Notes under the pieces: model-generated | Seen by the model: only the letters and a program-made list of their open reading frames with translations | The model's database searches: none | Told to the model about the DNA's origin: nothing | Position numbers and translations under genes: made by a program | Shown: positions 7,273 to 15,547 of the stretch, piece by piece | Layout of the letters: every line of letters starts with the position of its first letter | Position numbering within the stretch: position 1 is the stretch's first letter | DNA from: Pseudarthrobacter phenanthrenivorans Sphe3 | GTDB lineage: Bacteria > Actinomycetota > Actinomycetes > Actinomycetales > Micrococcaceae | DNA length: 64,000 nt | NCBI RefSeq assembly: GCF_000189535.1 | Contig: NC_015145.1 | Location: 2,356,001 to 2,420,000 of the forward strand | Reading direction: 5' to 3'

Positions 7273-8274
7273 TCAAGCGGTCTGTATCAGGGCCTCCTGC
7301 GAGGGCTGGTTGATCCACGCGACGGCGGGCAGCTTCGGTGGCTGTGGTCGGCGGTTCCCGAAGCGCTCGGGGTGGGCGGTGTAGGCCGCGTTCAGGGTCT
7401 GCTGCCGTTGGGCGCGGACCTCGGTCGCGGTGCCGAAGTGCACTGACGCCGGGGTGTGCAACCCGATCCCGGAGTGGCGGTGCTCATGGTTGTAGTAGCT
7501 GAAGAACCTCTCGCCGAACGCGCGGGCGTCGGCCAGCGAGCCAAACCGCTCGGGGAAGACCGGGGCGTACTTCAGCGTCTTGAACGCGGCCTCGCTGTAG
7601 GGGTTGTCGTTCGAGACGTGCGGACGGGAGTGCGAGCGTGCGACGCCAAGGTCGACCATCAACTGGGCAACCGGTTTGGAGGTCATCGAGGTGCCCCGAT
7701 CGGCGTGGATCGCCTCGGGGATGCCGTGCACTCCCATCGCCTGCTCGAGCATCGTTTTGGCGATCTGGCTGTCTTCACAGGCGGCGATCGTCCAGGCCAC
7801 GACGAAGCGGGAGAAGATGTCGAGCACAACGTAGAGGTCGTAATAGACCCCGCGCTCTGGGCCACGGAGCTTGGTGATGTCCCAGGACCAGACCTGCCCC
7901 GGCTTGGTGGCCACCAACTCGGGCTTGGTCCTCGCCGGGTGCGTGGCCTGGGCACGGCGCTCACCTGCAGCGCCGTGGGCGCGCAGGATCCGGTGCATCG
8001 TCGCCATCGAGCACAGGTAGGTGCCCTCGTCCAGCAGCGTCGCCCACGCCTGGGCCACCGACTTGTCAACGAACCGGTCACTGGTCAAAACACCGAGGAC
8101 CTGGGCGCGTTCGTCGTCGCTGAGCGCGTTCGGCGGCGCCGGCCGCGGCCCCGGCTGCCGGGCCGGCTTGGGCGCCTTGGCCCGGTAGTGACTGCCGCGG
8201 GGTCGGCCCAGCAGGTCGCAGGCGGTCTTGACGTTGGTGTGCGAGGCGAGCTCCTCGACCAGCGGGTTAATCAC
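7273..8274 (-). CDS. IS3-family transposase OrfB (second type)
   Basis: A 333-residue integrase starting at GTG 8274, which overlaps the OrfA stop as GTGA, so translational coupling is likely. It has an N-terminal HTH_21 region (HTNVKTACDLLGRPRGSHYR) and a core with D in VWSWDITKLRGPER, D in HADRGTSMTSKPV and E in NPYSEAAFKTLKY. The C-terminus (FFSYYNHEHRHSGIGLHTPASVHFG) is intact. The frame is also open upstream of GTG 8274 inside OrfA, so frameshift fusion cannot be excluded. Confidence 0.9.
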   Translation of the reverse strand: MINPLVEELASHTNVKTACDLLGRPRGSHYRAKAPKPARQPGPRPAPPNALSDDERAQVLGVLTSDRFVDKSVAQAWATLLDEGTYLCSMATMHRILRAHGAAGERRAQATHPARTKPELVATKPGQVWSWDITKLRGPERGVYYDLYVVLDIFSRFVVAWTIAACEDSQIAKTMLEQAMGVHGIPEAIHADRGTSMTSKPVAQLMVDLGVARSHSRPHVSNDNPYSEAAFKTLKYAPVFPERFGSLADARAFGERFFSYYNHEHRHSGIGLHTPASVHFGTATEVRAQRQQTLNAAYTAHPERFGNRRPQPPKLPAVAWINQPSQEALIQTA

Positions 8275-8633
8275 CGCGGCGACCGCCTCGGCGGCTCCGC
8301 GCTCTCGGAGAGCGTCTCCAAGAGCGCGTGTGCTTTTCCCACCAGGTCCAACGCTGCGCGGGTCCGGGCCAGCTCGGCCTCGGCCTTCTCCGCCCTGGCC
8401 CGCAGTTGCTCGATCTCGCGGTCGCGCCGGTCCCTGGTGGCCGGGGCCAGCCCGGAGCGGGCGCCGGCATCGGCGGCCTTGCGCCACTCAATGATGTGCG
8501 AGGAGTACAGGCCCTCACGGCGCAGGATCGCACCACGCTCACCACGATCTGCTGCCTCGTACTCGGCCAGCAGGTTCGCCTTGTACTCCGCGGTGAAGGT
8601 GCGGCGCTTGGGCCGGTCAGCTCGAGGTCCCAT
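8271..8633 (-). CDS. IS3-family transposase OrfA (second type)
   Basis: About 120 residues from ATG 8633; in-frame starts exist further upstream, up to 8705. It opens MGPRADRPKRRTFTAEYKANLLAEYE, then has an HTH (GAILRREGLYSSHIIEWRKA) and an arginine-rich coiled coil (DREIEQLRARAEKAEAELART). This is the DNA-binding partner of the downstream OrfB. The exact start is uncertain because none of the candidates has a strong ribosome-binding site. Confidence 0.82.
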   Translation of the reverse strand: MGPRADRPKRRTFTAEYKANLLAEYEAADRGERGAILRREGLYSSHIIEWRKAADAGARSGLAPATRDRRDREIEQLRARAEKAEAELARTRAALDLVGKAHALLETLSESAEPPRRSPR

Positions 8634-8945
8634 ACCCCCATCATCGACGCAGGAATCAGCCAGGGTCATCGTCATCGGCAGCAACTCGCTTCTCGCCCCG
8701 TGCAAGGGAAGGAACTCAGCAGATGTGTCTCACCTCAGCCTGACGCACAGGGTCACGCGGGACAGCACTGGCAAGCAGCCGCGTACAACGAGGGGAAGGG
8801 CCGGCGGGGCGGTGACCTCCGCAGCGACTCAGGGCTGACCCAGCAAACGTGGCGGCCCGGTCGCAGGCTGGGTGACGTGCTTGGCACGATTGTGTGCTCG
8901 TGCCCAACCGCTGCCGCCCACGCCGCTCCAGGCATCCAGAGAAGG

Positions 8946-9404
8946 TCAGAGACGTAGCGGACGGATGGGGGCGAAGACCAACGACGGGTCGGCGAGCCAC
9001 TCCTCGGTCGCCATCACGTCGACGTAGAGCTCGATCTCGTGCCCATCGGGGTCGGCGATGTAGAGCGAGTGGGTGACCGTGTGGTCGCTGGCCCCCTGGA
9101 TCTGCACCCCGTGCTCGGTCAGGTGACGCACGACCTCGCGTAGGTCGTCGTCGTTGTCGCCGACCTTGAGGCCGAAGTGGTACAGGCCCACACGGTGCCC
9201 CGGGGGCATCGGGGCCGCGGCCGAGCCCACCTCGATGAGCAGCAGCTCGTGGTGGGTGCGTCCGGAGGAGAACGCCGCCGCGGGGACCGGCAGGGGGACC
9301 TCCCCGCGGATCTCGTTCCACCCGAGCACGTCTCGGTAGAACCGCCGTGAGCGCTCCACGTCGCGGACGTAGAGCACCAGGTGGCCGAGCTCGTGGATGC
9401 GCAT
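8946..9404 (-). CDS. VOC-superfamily (glyoxalase/extradiol dioxygenase-like) protein
   Basis: 152 residues with the paired beta-alpha-beta-beta-beta modules of the vicinal oxygen chelate fold. Module 1 starts HELGHLVLYVRDVERSRRFYRDVLGW and module 2 runs from GLYHFGLKVGDNDDDL to DPDGHEIELYVD. Candidate metal ligands are the His of GHLVLY, the His of LYHFGLK and the Glu of EIELYVD, so it is probably an active metalloenzyme of catechol-2,3-dioxygenase or glyoxalase type. It is the last gene of a leftward set with DUF5519 and DoxX genes, 86 bases after the DUF5519 stop. The substrate is unknown; the neighbours suggest electrophile or quinone stress. Confidence 0.82.
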   Translation of the reverse strand: MRIHELGHLVLYVRDVERSRRFYRDVLGWNEIRGEVPLPVPAAAFSSGRTHHELLLIEVGSAAAPMPPGHRVGLYHFGLKVGDNDDDLREVVRHLTEHGVQIQGASDHTVTHSLYIADPDGHEIELYVDVMATEEWLADPSLVFAPIRPLRL

Positions 9405-9490
9405 GATGGGTGACTCCGATCCTTGTTCGACTGGTCCGGACCCGAGTGGCCCGGATGCCGGTCACGTCGGCGCTCTGTCAGTACGGCTGG

Positions 9491-9973
9491 TCAGGCCGGG
9501 GGGTTGGTGGCGTACTCGAAGGCGGCGGTCACGATCTGGGAGACCAGCTCGGCCTCCTCCTCGTCGCGGGGTGCGTAGATCATCACCGCGCCTGAGGTGA
9601 TCAGGCCGCGGCGGGCGATCGGGTGTTGCTCTGCCCAGCCTGTCTCGATTACGCGGGAGGCGACGTCGGGCGGCAGCACCAGGTGCAGTGAGTGGTCCGG
9701 GGCGGGGTGCAGGTGAGCGAACTCGGTGCCGATCATGAAGGCCTCGGGCGGGCCCTGCGCGGCGTCTTCCGGCAGGGTCAGGGCGCGCGCTCCCGGGACC
9801 GAGATCATGCTGGGGCGCCAGACCACGTCCGGCAGCTGGGCGAGCCGCTCCTCCAAGAGGCGGCGCGGCCGATCGTCGTCCGGTTGTTGATCGAGCTGAG
9901 TGTGCGGATTGCTCGGCGTGGTGCGCGGCCTGGCGCCGCCGCGGGCGGGCAGGTCGACCAGCAAGCCGGTCAC
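9491..9973 (-). CDS. DUF5519 / luciferase-domain protein
   Basis: 160 residues starting at GTG 9973, whose GTGA overlaps the DoxX stop, so the two are translationally coupled. The core PDVVWRPSMISVPGARALTLPE, FMIGTEFAHLHPAPDHSLHLVLP and HPIARRGLITSGAVMIYAPRDEEEAELV matches the small family named luciferase-like or DUF5519, whose biochemical role is not established. The conserved His pair in FAHLHP and the preserved ending indicate an intact gene. It is part of the HxlR-adjacent operon. Confidence 0.7.
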   Translation of the reverse strand: MTGLLVDLPARGGARPRTTPSNPHTQLDQQPDDDRPRRLLEERLAQLPDVVWRPSMISVPGARALTLPEDAAQGPPEAFMIGTEFAHLHPAPDHSLHLVLPPDVASRVIETGWAEQHPIARRGLITSGAVMIYAPRDEEEAELVSQIVTAAFEYATNPPA

Positions 9974-10386
9974 AGCGTGAACACCGGGCCGAGCACGAGC
10001 AGGCCGAGCTCGTCGCCCGCGGAGGCGAAGAACGCGAACAGGGCGAGCGCGGCACCCGCGAGGGACAGGTCCTTGAGGAACTGGGTCTGCTCGTTGGCCT
10101 TGCTCGCCGGGTCGGTCTCGCGCCAGAAGCCGTGCATCAGCACCGCCGTCGGCACCAGGAAGGCGACCAGCAGCAGGGCACCGAGGTCGGGCCAGACCCC
10201 GACGGCCACCATGAGGCCGCCCAGGATGCTCACCGCACCAGAGAAGGGCACCATCAACCCGGCGGCCGGCACACCCTTGCTGGCCACGTAGCCGGTCATC
10301 ATCTCCCGCTGGCTGAAGTGGCCCATCCCGGCGCCCAGGAACAGTAGCGCGAAAAGGATCCGGCCGATGAGGACCAGAACGTCCAT
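9970..10386 (-). CDS. DoxX-family membrane protein
   Basis: 138 residues with four predicted hydrophobic helices (VLIGRILFALLFLGAGMGHF, LMVPFSGAVSILGGLMVAV, LGALLLVAFLVPTAVLMHGF, LAGAALALFAFFASA). The DoxX fold is associated with quinone and thiol redox chemistry at the membrane. It is the first gene of the leftward operon, 22 bases from the palindrome shared with the divergent HxlR gene, so its promoter very likely overlaps the operator. Confidence 0.82.
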   Translation of the reverse strand: MDVLVLIGRILFALLFLGAGMGHFSQREMMTGYVASKGVPAAGLMVPFSGAVSILGGLMVAVGVWPDLGALLLVAFLVPTAVLMHGFWRETDPASKANEQTQFLKDLSLAGAALALFAFFASAGDELGLLVLGPVFTL

Positions 10387-10408
10387 GAGAGCTCCTCGTA
10401 TGCGAAGT

Positions 10409-10433
10409 AGTCACTTACTCTTTGTAAGTGACT
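10409..10433. promoter_or_regulatory. Perfect palindrome, probable HxlR operator
   Basis: Arms AGTCACTTAC (10409-10418) and GTAAGTGACT (10424-10433) are perfect inverse complements around the 5-base centre TCTTT. It lies between the DoxX start (10386) and the divergent HxlR start (10509). HxlR regulators bind such dyads as dimers. It is the natural site for autoregulation and control of the DoxX operon. Confidence 0.75.
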
Positions 10434-10508
10434 CTAGGAGTATCATTCCGGGAACGGCGTTGGCAAGAGTCAAGGTCCGGCGACTCGTCGGCCGCGGAGG
10501 TTGTCTGC

Positions 10509-10868
10509 ATGGACGAGACACAGGGCTACTGTTCGGTCTTCCACCGCGCGGTCGAGCTGATCGGGCGGCGCTGGAACGGCCCGATCATCCGCGCACTCCT
10601 CGACGGAGCCGACCGCTTCGGCGAGATCCGCTCAAGAATCCCCGGGCTCACCGATCGGCTCCTCGCCCAGCGGCTCCGCGAGCTCGAGCGCGAGGGCGTG
10701 GTGGAACGCGCCTCCTCCGCCACCACCGTGCACTACACGCTGACGACCAAGGGCCACTCCCTGGCGCCGGTGATCGAGTCCATAGCCCAATGGGCTGCGG
10801 CGTGGGAACCTCCAGGATCGACCAGCTCGGCGCAGGGCCGCAGCGCCGCGGACTCGCGACGCCGGTAA
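10509..10868 (+). CDS. HxlR-family transcriptional regulator
   Basis: 119 residues from ATG 10509 (MDETQGYCSVFHRAVELIGRRWNGPIIRALL), a typical HxlR winged-helix protein. The recognition helix is in IPGLTDRLLAQRLRELEREGVVER and the wing in TTVHYTLTTKGHSLAPVI. The single Cys at residue 8, just before the first helix, is the position used for thiol redox sensing in the YodB/HypR/QorR relatives, so it may be a redox or electrophile sensor (inference). It is divergent from the DoxX-DUF5519-VOC operon with a perfect palindrome between. An upstream GTG at 10428 is rejected because it would start inside the operator. Confidence 0.85.
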   Translation: MDETQGYCSVFHRAVELIGRRWNGPIIRALLDGADRFGEIRSRIPGLTDRLLAQRLRELEREGVVERASSATTVHYTLTTKGHSLAPVIESIAQWAAAWEPPGSTSSAQGRSAADSRRR

Positions 10869-11206
10869 GCAGACCGACCACGAACGCTGTCGCGCCGAGC
10901 TCCGCGAGAAGTGGATCCGCTGGCGGGACTCCTCCTCCACCACTCGAGCCACCGGCTCTGGAATCTCCTTGATGTTTCGGGGGGAGCCGCCTGACCTGCA
11001 TAAAACGCGGTGTAGGGCGCCACGTCCCCCCGCCATTCGACGGTTCGGGGGGACGGATGCGGGGACGCTGAGCCGCCACGCTGCGGCCCGTGACCAAAGT
11101 CAGCAGCGCCAGAGCGTCCGAATCGTGCGCGCCGCGGTTGCTTATCCGTGGCGTGAGGATGTCGCGACAACTCTCGACCCGCGCCGCGCGGTACGTAAAG
11201 ACACGG
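10869..11206. other. No gene seen
   Basis: 338 bases downstream of the HxlR gene. Open frames here overlap on both strands without recognisable domains. The stretch probably contains the junction between the small cargo operon and the mobile-element remnants that follow. Confidence 0.4.
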
Positions 11207-11690
11207 TCATGGCCGGGTGCCAGGCTGGTCTTCGTTCCTCAGGTCGGGGTGCTCGACGGTCTTCAGGTAGCGGGTGGCGCCTTCGACGCTGAGCCCGAAG
11301 AGGTCATAGATGCGGCGTACGTCGCCGCCGCTGGCGTGGATCTCGTGAAGGATGCGGTCCTCCCGCAGGGCCCGCGGGCGGAGGCGGCTGTCTCGCCAGG
11401 GAAAGGACGGGCCGCTGGGGACGAGGCGCGGCGCGGTGCGTCGGTTGATGATCAGGTGTGGGTTCGCGGTGGCCGGCCAGGTTCGGTTGCGGTGGTCGAG
11501 CCAGGCGCTGAGCCGGCTCCTGACGGGGGCGGCGAGCGGAATGTCGCGGCCGTCGAGGTGGAGGCGGCCGTCGACGATGTCGGTCAGCTGCAGCTCGCGG
11601 ACCTGCTTGCCGGTCAGTCCGTGGAAGGCCACCAGAGCGACGGCGAGCGCGACGGCCGGGTTCGGCGAGTCCAGTACCCGTGGCGGACGG
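11207..11690 (-). pseudogene. Tyrosine-recombinase-like protein, C-terminal remnant
   Basis: Leftward reading contains PAVALAVALVAFHGLTGKQVRELQLTDIVDG, LAAPVRSRLSAWLDHRNRTWP, LIINRRTAPRLVPSG and HASGGDVRRIYDLFGLSVEGATRYLKTVEHPD. The layout recalls the catalytic domain of tyrosine recombinases encoded by actinobacterial transposons. The expected first Arg box is replaced by TGKQVREL, the HxxR box is not clear, and the 5' part is missing where an IS3 fragment begins at about 11689. Treated as a decayed remnant; the family call is moderate. Confidence 0.55.
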
Positions 11691-11843
11691 GAGGCGATCT
11701 GGCGCGAGGACGAGGCCGAGCGGGTCATCTTCCACACCGACCGCGGCTCGACCTACACCGCGAACGCGTTCACCAAGCTCTGCCGCCAGCAGGGCATCCG
11801 GCAGTCGATGGGCCGAGTCGGGTCGTCCCTCTTAACCGGCTAA
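11689..11843 (+). pseudogene. IS3-family OrfB internal fragment
   Basis: Rightward reading EAIWREDEAERVIFHTDRGSTY, TANAFTKLCRQQGIRQSMGRVGS is the middle of an IS3-type integrase core (second Asp in HTDRG). After GRVGS the usual CFDNAAAE is missing and the frame runs into TTAACCGGCTAA, a sequence that recurs in altered form (TTAACCGGCCAA) at 15250, after the recombinase trio. The Tn554-like element therefore probably inserted within this IS. Confidence 0.72.
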
Positions 11844-11926
11844 ACGAGGCATCTTCCCAGGTCAGCGACACGCCGGGCGACTGCGGTTGACGGCTCCGAT
11901 GGGGTCATCGGGGCTACACCTGTCCT

Positions 11927-13042
11927 ATGGGCAGAGACGTTGATCTTCGGCTCGTGGAGCAGGACGAGGGGTGGGTGCTGGCCGGCGCCGACGCTGCCCG
12001 GTTCGTCGTTGTGGATGAGTACCTGGCGCATCTGGTCGACCGGAACTACTCGCCCAAGACGGTGCGGGCCTATGGCTATGACCTGCTGAGCTTCTGCCGG
12101 TGGCTGGTCGAGGAAGAGAGCGCCACAGGACTCCGCGACGACGCGGGCAGCCCACTCGATGCGATCGACACCGATGTGCTGCTTCGGTATCTACGCGCCT
12201 GCCGCGACGCGACGGTCCCAGGCAGGCCGGGACCGAACGTGGTCGCGATGTCGGGACGGCGGGTCGACCGGTACGCGCCATCGACGATCAACCGGCGGCT
12301 GGCGGCGATCTCAAGCCTGTTCGGGTTCCTCACGCTGCGCGATCCCGACTTGAGGAGTCCGGTGCCGAAGGGCAAGGAGGCCCGCTGGGTCGTGGCCGGG
12401 GAACGCTCCGGGCTGCTGGCGCACACCAGACGTCGACCGGCGAAGCGGTCCTCGCTGCGACTACGCGAACCACGGCGGCTGCCGGTCGCGTTGTCCCAGG
12501 GCGAGGCCGCGAAACTGCTGGGCAGCTTCAAGTCCTGGCGCGACCAGTCCATCGCCGGGCTGATGCTCTACTGCGGGCTGAGGTCAGCCGAGGTCCTCGG
12601 CTTGGACGTGACCGACGTCGACATCGGCGGCGGCTGGCTACGCGTGATGGGCAAGGACCAACGCGAACGCCGGGTCCCGCTCGACGTCGACTTGGGGTCG
12701 GTGATCCAGGTCTACCTGCTCACCGAACGTCCCGAGTCTGACTCGCCGCGACTGTTCCTGGTCGCCAAGGGCGCTCACCGCGGCCAGCCATTGACGCCGG
12801 CCGGGCTGCGCACCATCTTCCGCTACCACCGCGCGCTGACCGGCGTCGCCGCCGGACACCCGCACACGCTGCGGCACACCTTCGGGACCGCGCTGGCCGA
12901 GGCCGGCGTGGACCTCGCGGTGATGCAGGCGCTGCTCGGCCACGCGCACGTCGACACCACCGCGCGCTACATCCATCTGGCCCCAGCTCATGTGAAGGCA
13001 GAGTTCGATGCCGCTCGCGCTCGCATCCGCGACCGATCCTGA
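11927..13042 (+). CDS. Tyrosine recombinase, Tn554 TnpA-like
   Basis: 371 residues. A SAM-like N-terminal domain (FVVVDEYLAHLVDRNYSPKTVRAYGYDLLSFCRWL) is followed by a catalytic domain with R in LMLYCGLRSAEVLGL, the HxxR box in HPHTLRHTFGTAL, H/W in LLGHAHVDTTARY and the nucleophile Tyr in ARYIHLAP. All catalytic residues are present. It is the first of three recombinase-type genes read rightward, the arrangement of Tn554-family transposons (tnpA-tnpB-tnpC). It overlaps the next gene by 35 bases. Confidence 0.88.
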   Translation: MGRDVDLRLVEQDEGWVLAGADAARFVVVDEYLAHLVDRNYSPKTVRAYGYDLLSFCRWLVEEESATGLRDDAGSPLDAIDTDVLLRYLRACRDATVPGRPGPNVVAMSGRRVDRYAPSTINRRLAAISSLFGFLTLRDPDLRSPVPKGKEARWVVAGERSGLLAHTRRRPAKRSSLRLREPRRLPVALSQGEAAKLLGSFKSWRDQSIAGLMLYCGLRSAEVLGLDVTDVDIGGGWLRVMGKDQRERRVPLDVDLGSVIQVYLLTERPESDSPRLFLVAKGAHRGQPLTPAGLRTIFRYHRALTGVAAGHPHTLRHTFGTALAEAGVDLAVMQALLGHAHVDTTARYIHLAPAHVKAEFDAARARIRDRS

Positions 13043-14959
13043 ATTACCAGCCCAAGCATCTGGCGGGTCCCCGGGTCTGCTGGAGTCGTACTTGGAGTAC
13101 CTGACCGCCACAGGGCGCGGGAACGTGTCCTACACGAGAGCTGCGCAGCGGTTCTTCGAGCGGTGGTCGGACCCGAGGACGTGGGCGGCCGAGCCGCTGG
13201 AAGTGCGCTTGTCGGCCGGCAGTGCGACCCGGCCGATCATCACCTACCTGATGCTTCATCAGGGTCTGGCGCCGGGCTACGACTACCTGCTGGATCGAAA
13301 GCTGGCCAGCATCTGGCGTGAGATCAAGTCCTCCCCGTACGCGGCAAGCATTGAGCGGTTCATGACAGCGGCCGCCGAGCTGGGGTTCACCGAACGGGTT
13401 CGATTCGCGACCGGCTCCCAGGTCCCGATCCGGCTGCTGATCCAGACAGGTCGGCCGTTGGAGCAGCTCACCATCGGCGACCTGGACGAGTTCGCGGCCG
13501 CATGTCGCGAGCGGGAAGCCCGGGCCGGCAAGGGACATCACCACTATCTGGCGGCACTCAGCAACGCCCAGCGAGTCCTGTACCACCTGGCGATCGTCGA
13601 TCAATGGCCCCGCAGCGGCGGACCAGTGCCGTTCGCAGAACGGCTCGCCGGGGTCAGCAGGCCGCTCCAGACCGCACTGGTGGCCTACCTGGACCGCAAG
13701 CTGGCCACCTGCCAACCCAAGACCGTCACCGCGCTGGCGACCCGCCTGAAGCACTTCGGGACCTTCATCACCCAGATCGACCCGCGGCTGGAGTCGCTGG
13801 CCGGATTGGAACGCCGCCAGCACATCGAGCCCTACCTGTCGTCCCTGCTGGACGCTGTCAGCGAGAAGACCGGGGAACCGATCACGGTCGCCGACCGCGC
13901 CCGCCGGGTGATCGCACTGTCCGGCTTTCTCACCGACATCACCGAGTGGGGCTGGCCCGACGCACCGGCCCGCAAGCTCGTCTTCCGCGAAGACATCCCC
14001 AAGACCCCGCAGATCCTGCCGCGCTACCTACCAGTCGACGTCGACAGACGACTGCCGCGCTGACCGAGCAGCCCACCAACCAGCTCGCTGCCGCGGCGCT
14101 GCGGCTGCAGCGGGCCTGTGGGCTGCGGATCGGCGAGCTTCTCGACCTGGAGATGGACTGCGTCCATGAAGTCCCCGAGCACGGTCACTGGCTCAAGATC
14201 CCGCTCGGGAAGCTCGACACCGAACGGATGGTGCCCATCGACGCCGAGATCCTCGAGCTGAGCGACCACATCACCACGCTGCGCACACCGGGCAGGGCGC
14301 TGCCGCATCCCCGCTACCGACGGCCCGCCCAGTTCCTGTTCACCTACCTGGGCCGACGCCTGACCCAGCAGGCCGTGCGTGCCGAACTCGACCGGGCCGC
14401 GACGGTCGCCGGACTCGGGCACATCACCAGCCACCAACTGCGCCACACCTACGCCACCGCCCTGGTCAACGCCGGGGTGTCGCTGCAGGCGTTGATGGCG
14501 CTGCTGGGACACGCCTCTGCAGAGATGAGCCTGCGGTACGGGCGCCTGTTCGACGCCACCGTCCGCGCCGAGTACGAACGAGCCCTGGACCTGGCCAAGC
14601 AGCAGGCCCGGACACCCGTCCCGGGCCGGGTCGAGCTGCCCCTCGTCAACATCACCGGCGGGAAAGACTGGAAGGACACGCCGCTGCTGAAGTCCCGGCT
14701 GGCCGGCGGCTTCTGCCTACGTGCACCCGCCCAGCAAGCCTGCGCCTACGCCAACATCTGCGAGCACTGCCCCAGCTTCCACACCGACGCCAGTTCGCTG
14801 CCGATCCTGGCCGCCCAGCGGGTCGATGCCCAAGCGCTCGCACGCGACGCCGAACAACGAGGCTGGATCACCGAAGCCGAACGCCACCAACGGCTCGTCG
14901 ACCGGCTCGACCATCTCATCGAACACACCCACCGAGACGGCCAGGAGCAGACCGGATGA
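13008..14959 (+). pseudogene. Tyrosine recombinase, Tn554 TnpB-like, frameshifted
   Basis: Two overlapping frames form one ~650-residue integrase. Frame 1 (13008-14063) gives the N-terminal arm, ending LPRYLPVDVDRRLPR. Frame 2 resumes at about 14045 with TAALTEQPTNQLAAAALRLQRACGLRIGELLDLE, then SHQLRHTYATALVNAGVSLQALMALLGHASAEMSLRYGRL. Family members read through PVDVDRRLT.AL without a break, so a one-base deletion near 14050-14056 explains it. Catalytic R, HxxR, H and Y are all in the second frame. A zinc-binding-like C-terminus (FCLRAPAQQACAYANICEHC) is present. It could be a real mutation, a recoding site or a sequence error. Confidence 0.82.
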
Positions 14960-15246
14960 GTGCGAGCGTCCTCAACGACATCGAACGTGCCTGCGTGCAG
15001 CTACGCCGCGACGGCCAGCCGGTCACCTTCACCGCCGTCGCTGCCGCCACCGGCATCGCCCGCAGCACGCTGTACCGCAACACCACGATCCACGCGCTGA
15101 TCAACGAGCACCGCCACCGCCGCGCAACCGACGGAACCATGGCAGGGCTCACCGACGAGATCGCCACCCTGCGCACCGTGGTCGACGAACTCGCTGCCCG
15201 CGTACGACGCCACGAAGAACAACTCCGCCGGCTCACCCGAGACTGA
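14956..15246 (+). CDS. DUF6262 / Tn554 TnpC-like small protein
   Basis: 96 residues starting with ATGA overlap on the TnpB-like stop. An HTH-like region (VTFTAVAAATGIARSTLYRNTTIHALI) is followed by a coiled coil (EIATLRTVVDELAARVRRHEEQLRRLTRD), the layout of the DUF6262 proteins found third in actinobacterial recombinase trios. The role is accessory: in Tn554, TnpC influences efficiency and orientation of transposition. The gene itself looks intact although its partner is frameshifted. Confidence 0.78.
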   Translation: MSASVLNDIERACVQLRRDGQPVTFTAVAAATGIARSTLYRNTTIHALINEHRHRRATDGTMAGLTDEIATLRTVVDELAARVRRHEEQLRRLTRD

Positions 15247-15547
15247 CATCGTTAACCGGCCAACGGGCTGATCGCGGCGAAGAATAGCCGGATAATGCTT
15301 CGACTGCGAGCATCGTGACTGCGCCACCACCTGGGGTCTGACCCTTGCTTATGACCGGCCCTGCGGGTGCCCTCGCGTTGACGTGTCGGCCCCGGGTGGT
15401 GGCGTTCACCAGGCTGCTGGCCGGGTGGGCAGTGACCTGATAGGAGCCTGACTCGACCAGGGCCTCATCGCAGTCCTGTCCGCCCACTCCGGCCAGCTGA
15501 GCCATGGACAGCCCGCCCGGAAAGTGCGAGAGAGGATCCACAGCCCG
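15247..15547. other. Junction between Tn554-like unit and IS110 element, no gene
   Basis: TTAACCGGCCAACGG at 15250 resembles TTAACCGGCTAAACG at about 11833, on the other side of the recombinase trio. These may mark the ends of that transposon. The rest is probably the non-coding left end of the IS110 element, which normally lies before the transposase. Confidence 0.4.

Larger units (their letters stand above)
7246..8748 (-). mobile_element. IS3-family insertion sequence (second type, complete)
   Basis: About 1.5 kb with two genes read leftward. The ends match as imperfect inverted repeats. The left end reads GGTGTCAAGCCGGTTGAGAC. The right end, reverse complemented, reads TGCGTCAGGCTGAGGTGAGA, and both continue into ACAC/ACAT-CT. 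It is a different element from the 1272-bp pair: its OrfB is longer and only distantly similar. The target duplication was not resolved, so the end coordinates are good to a few bases only. Confidence 0.78.
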
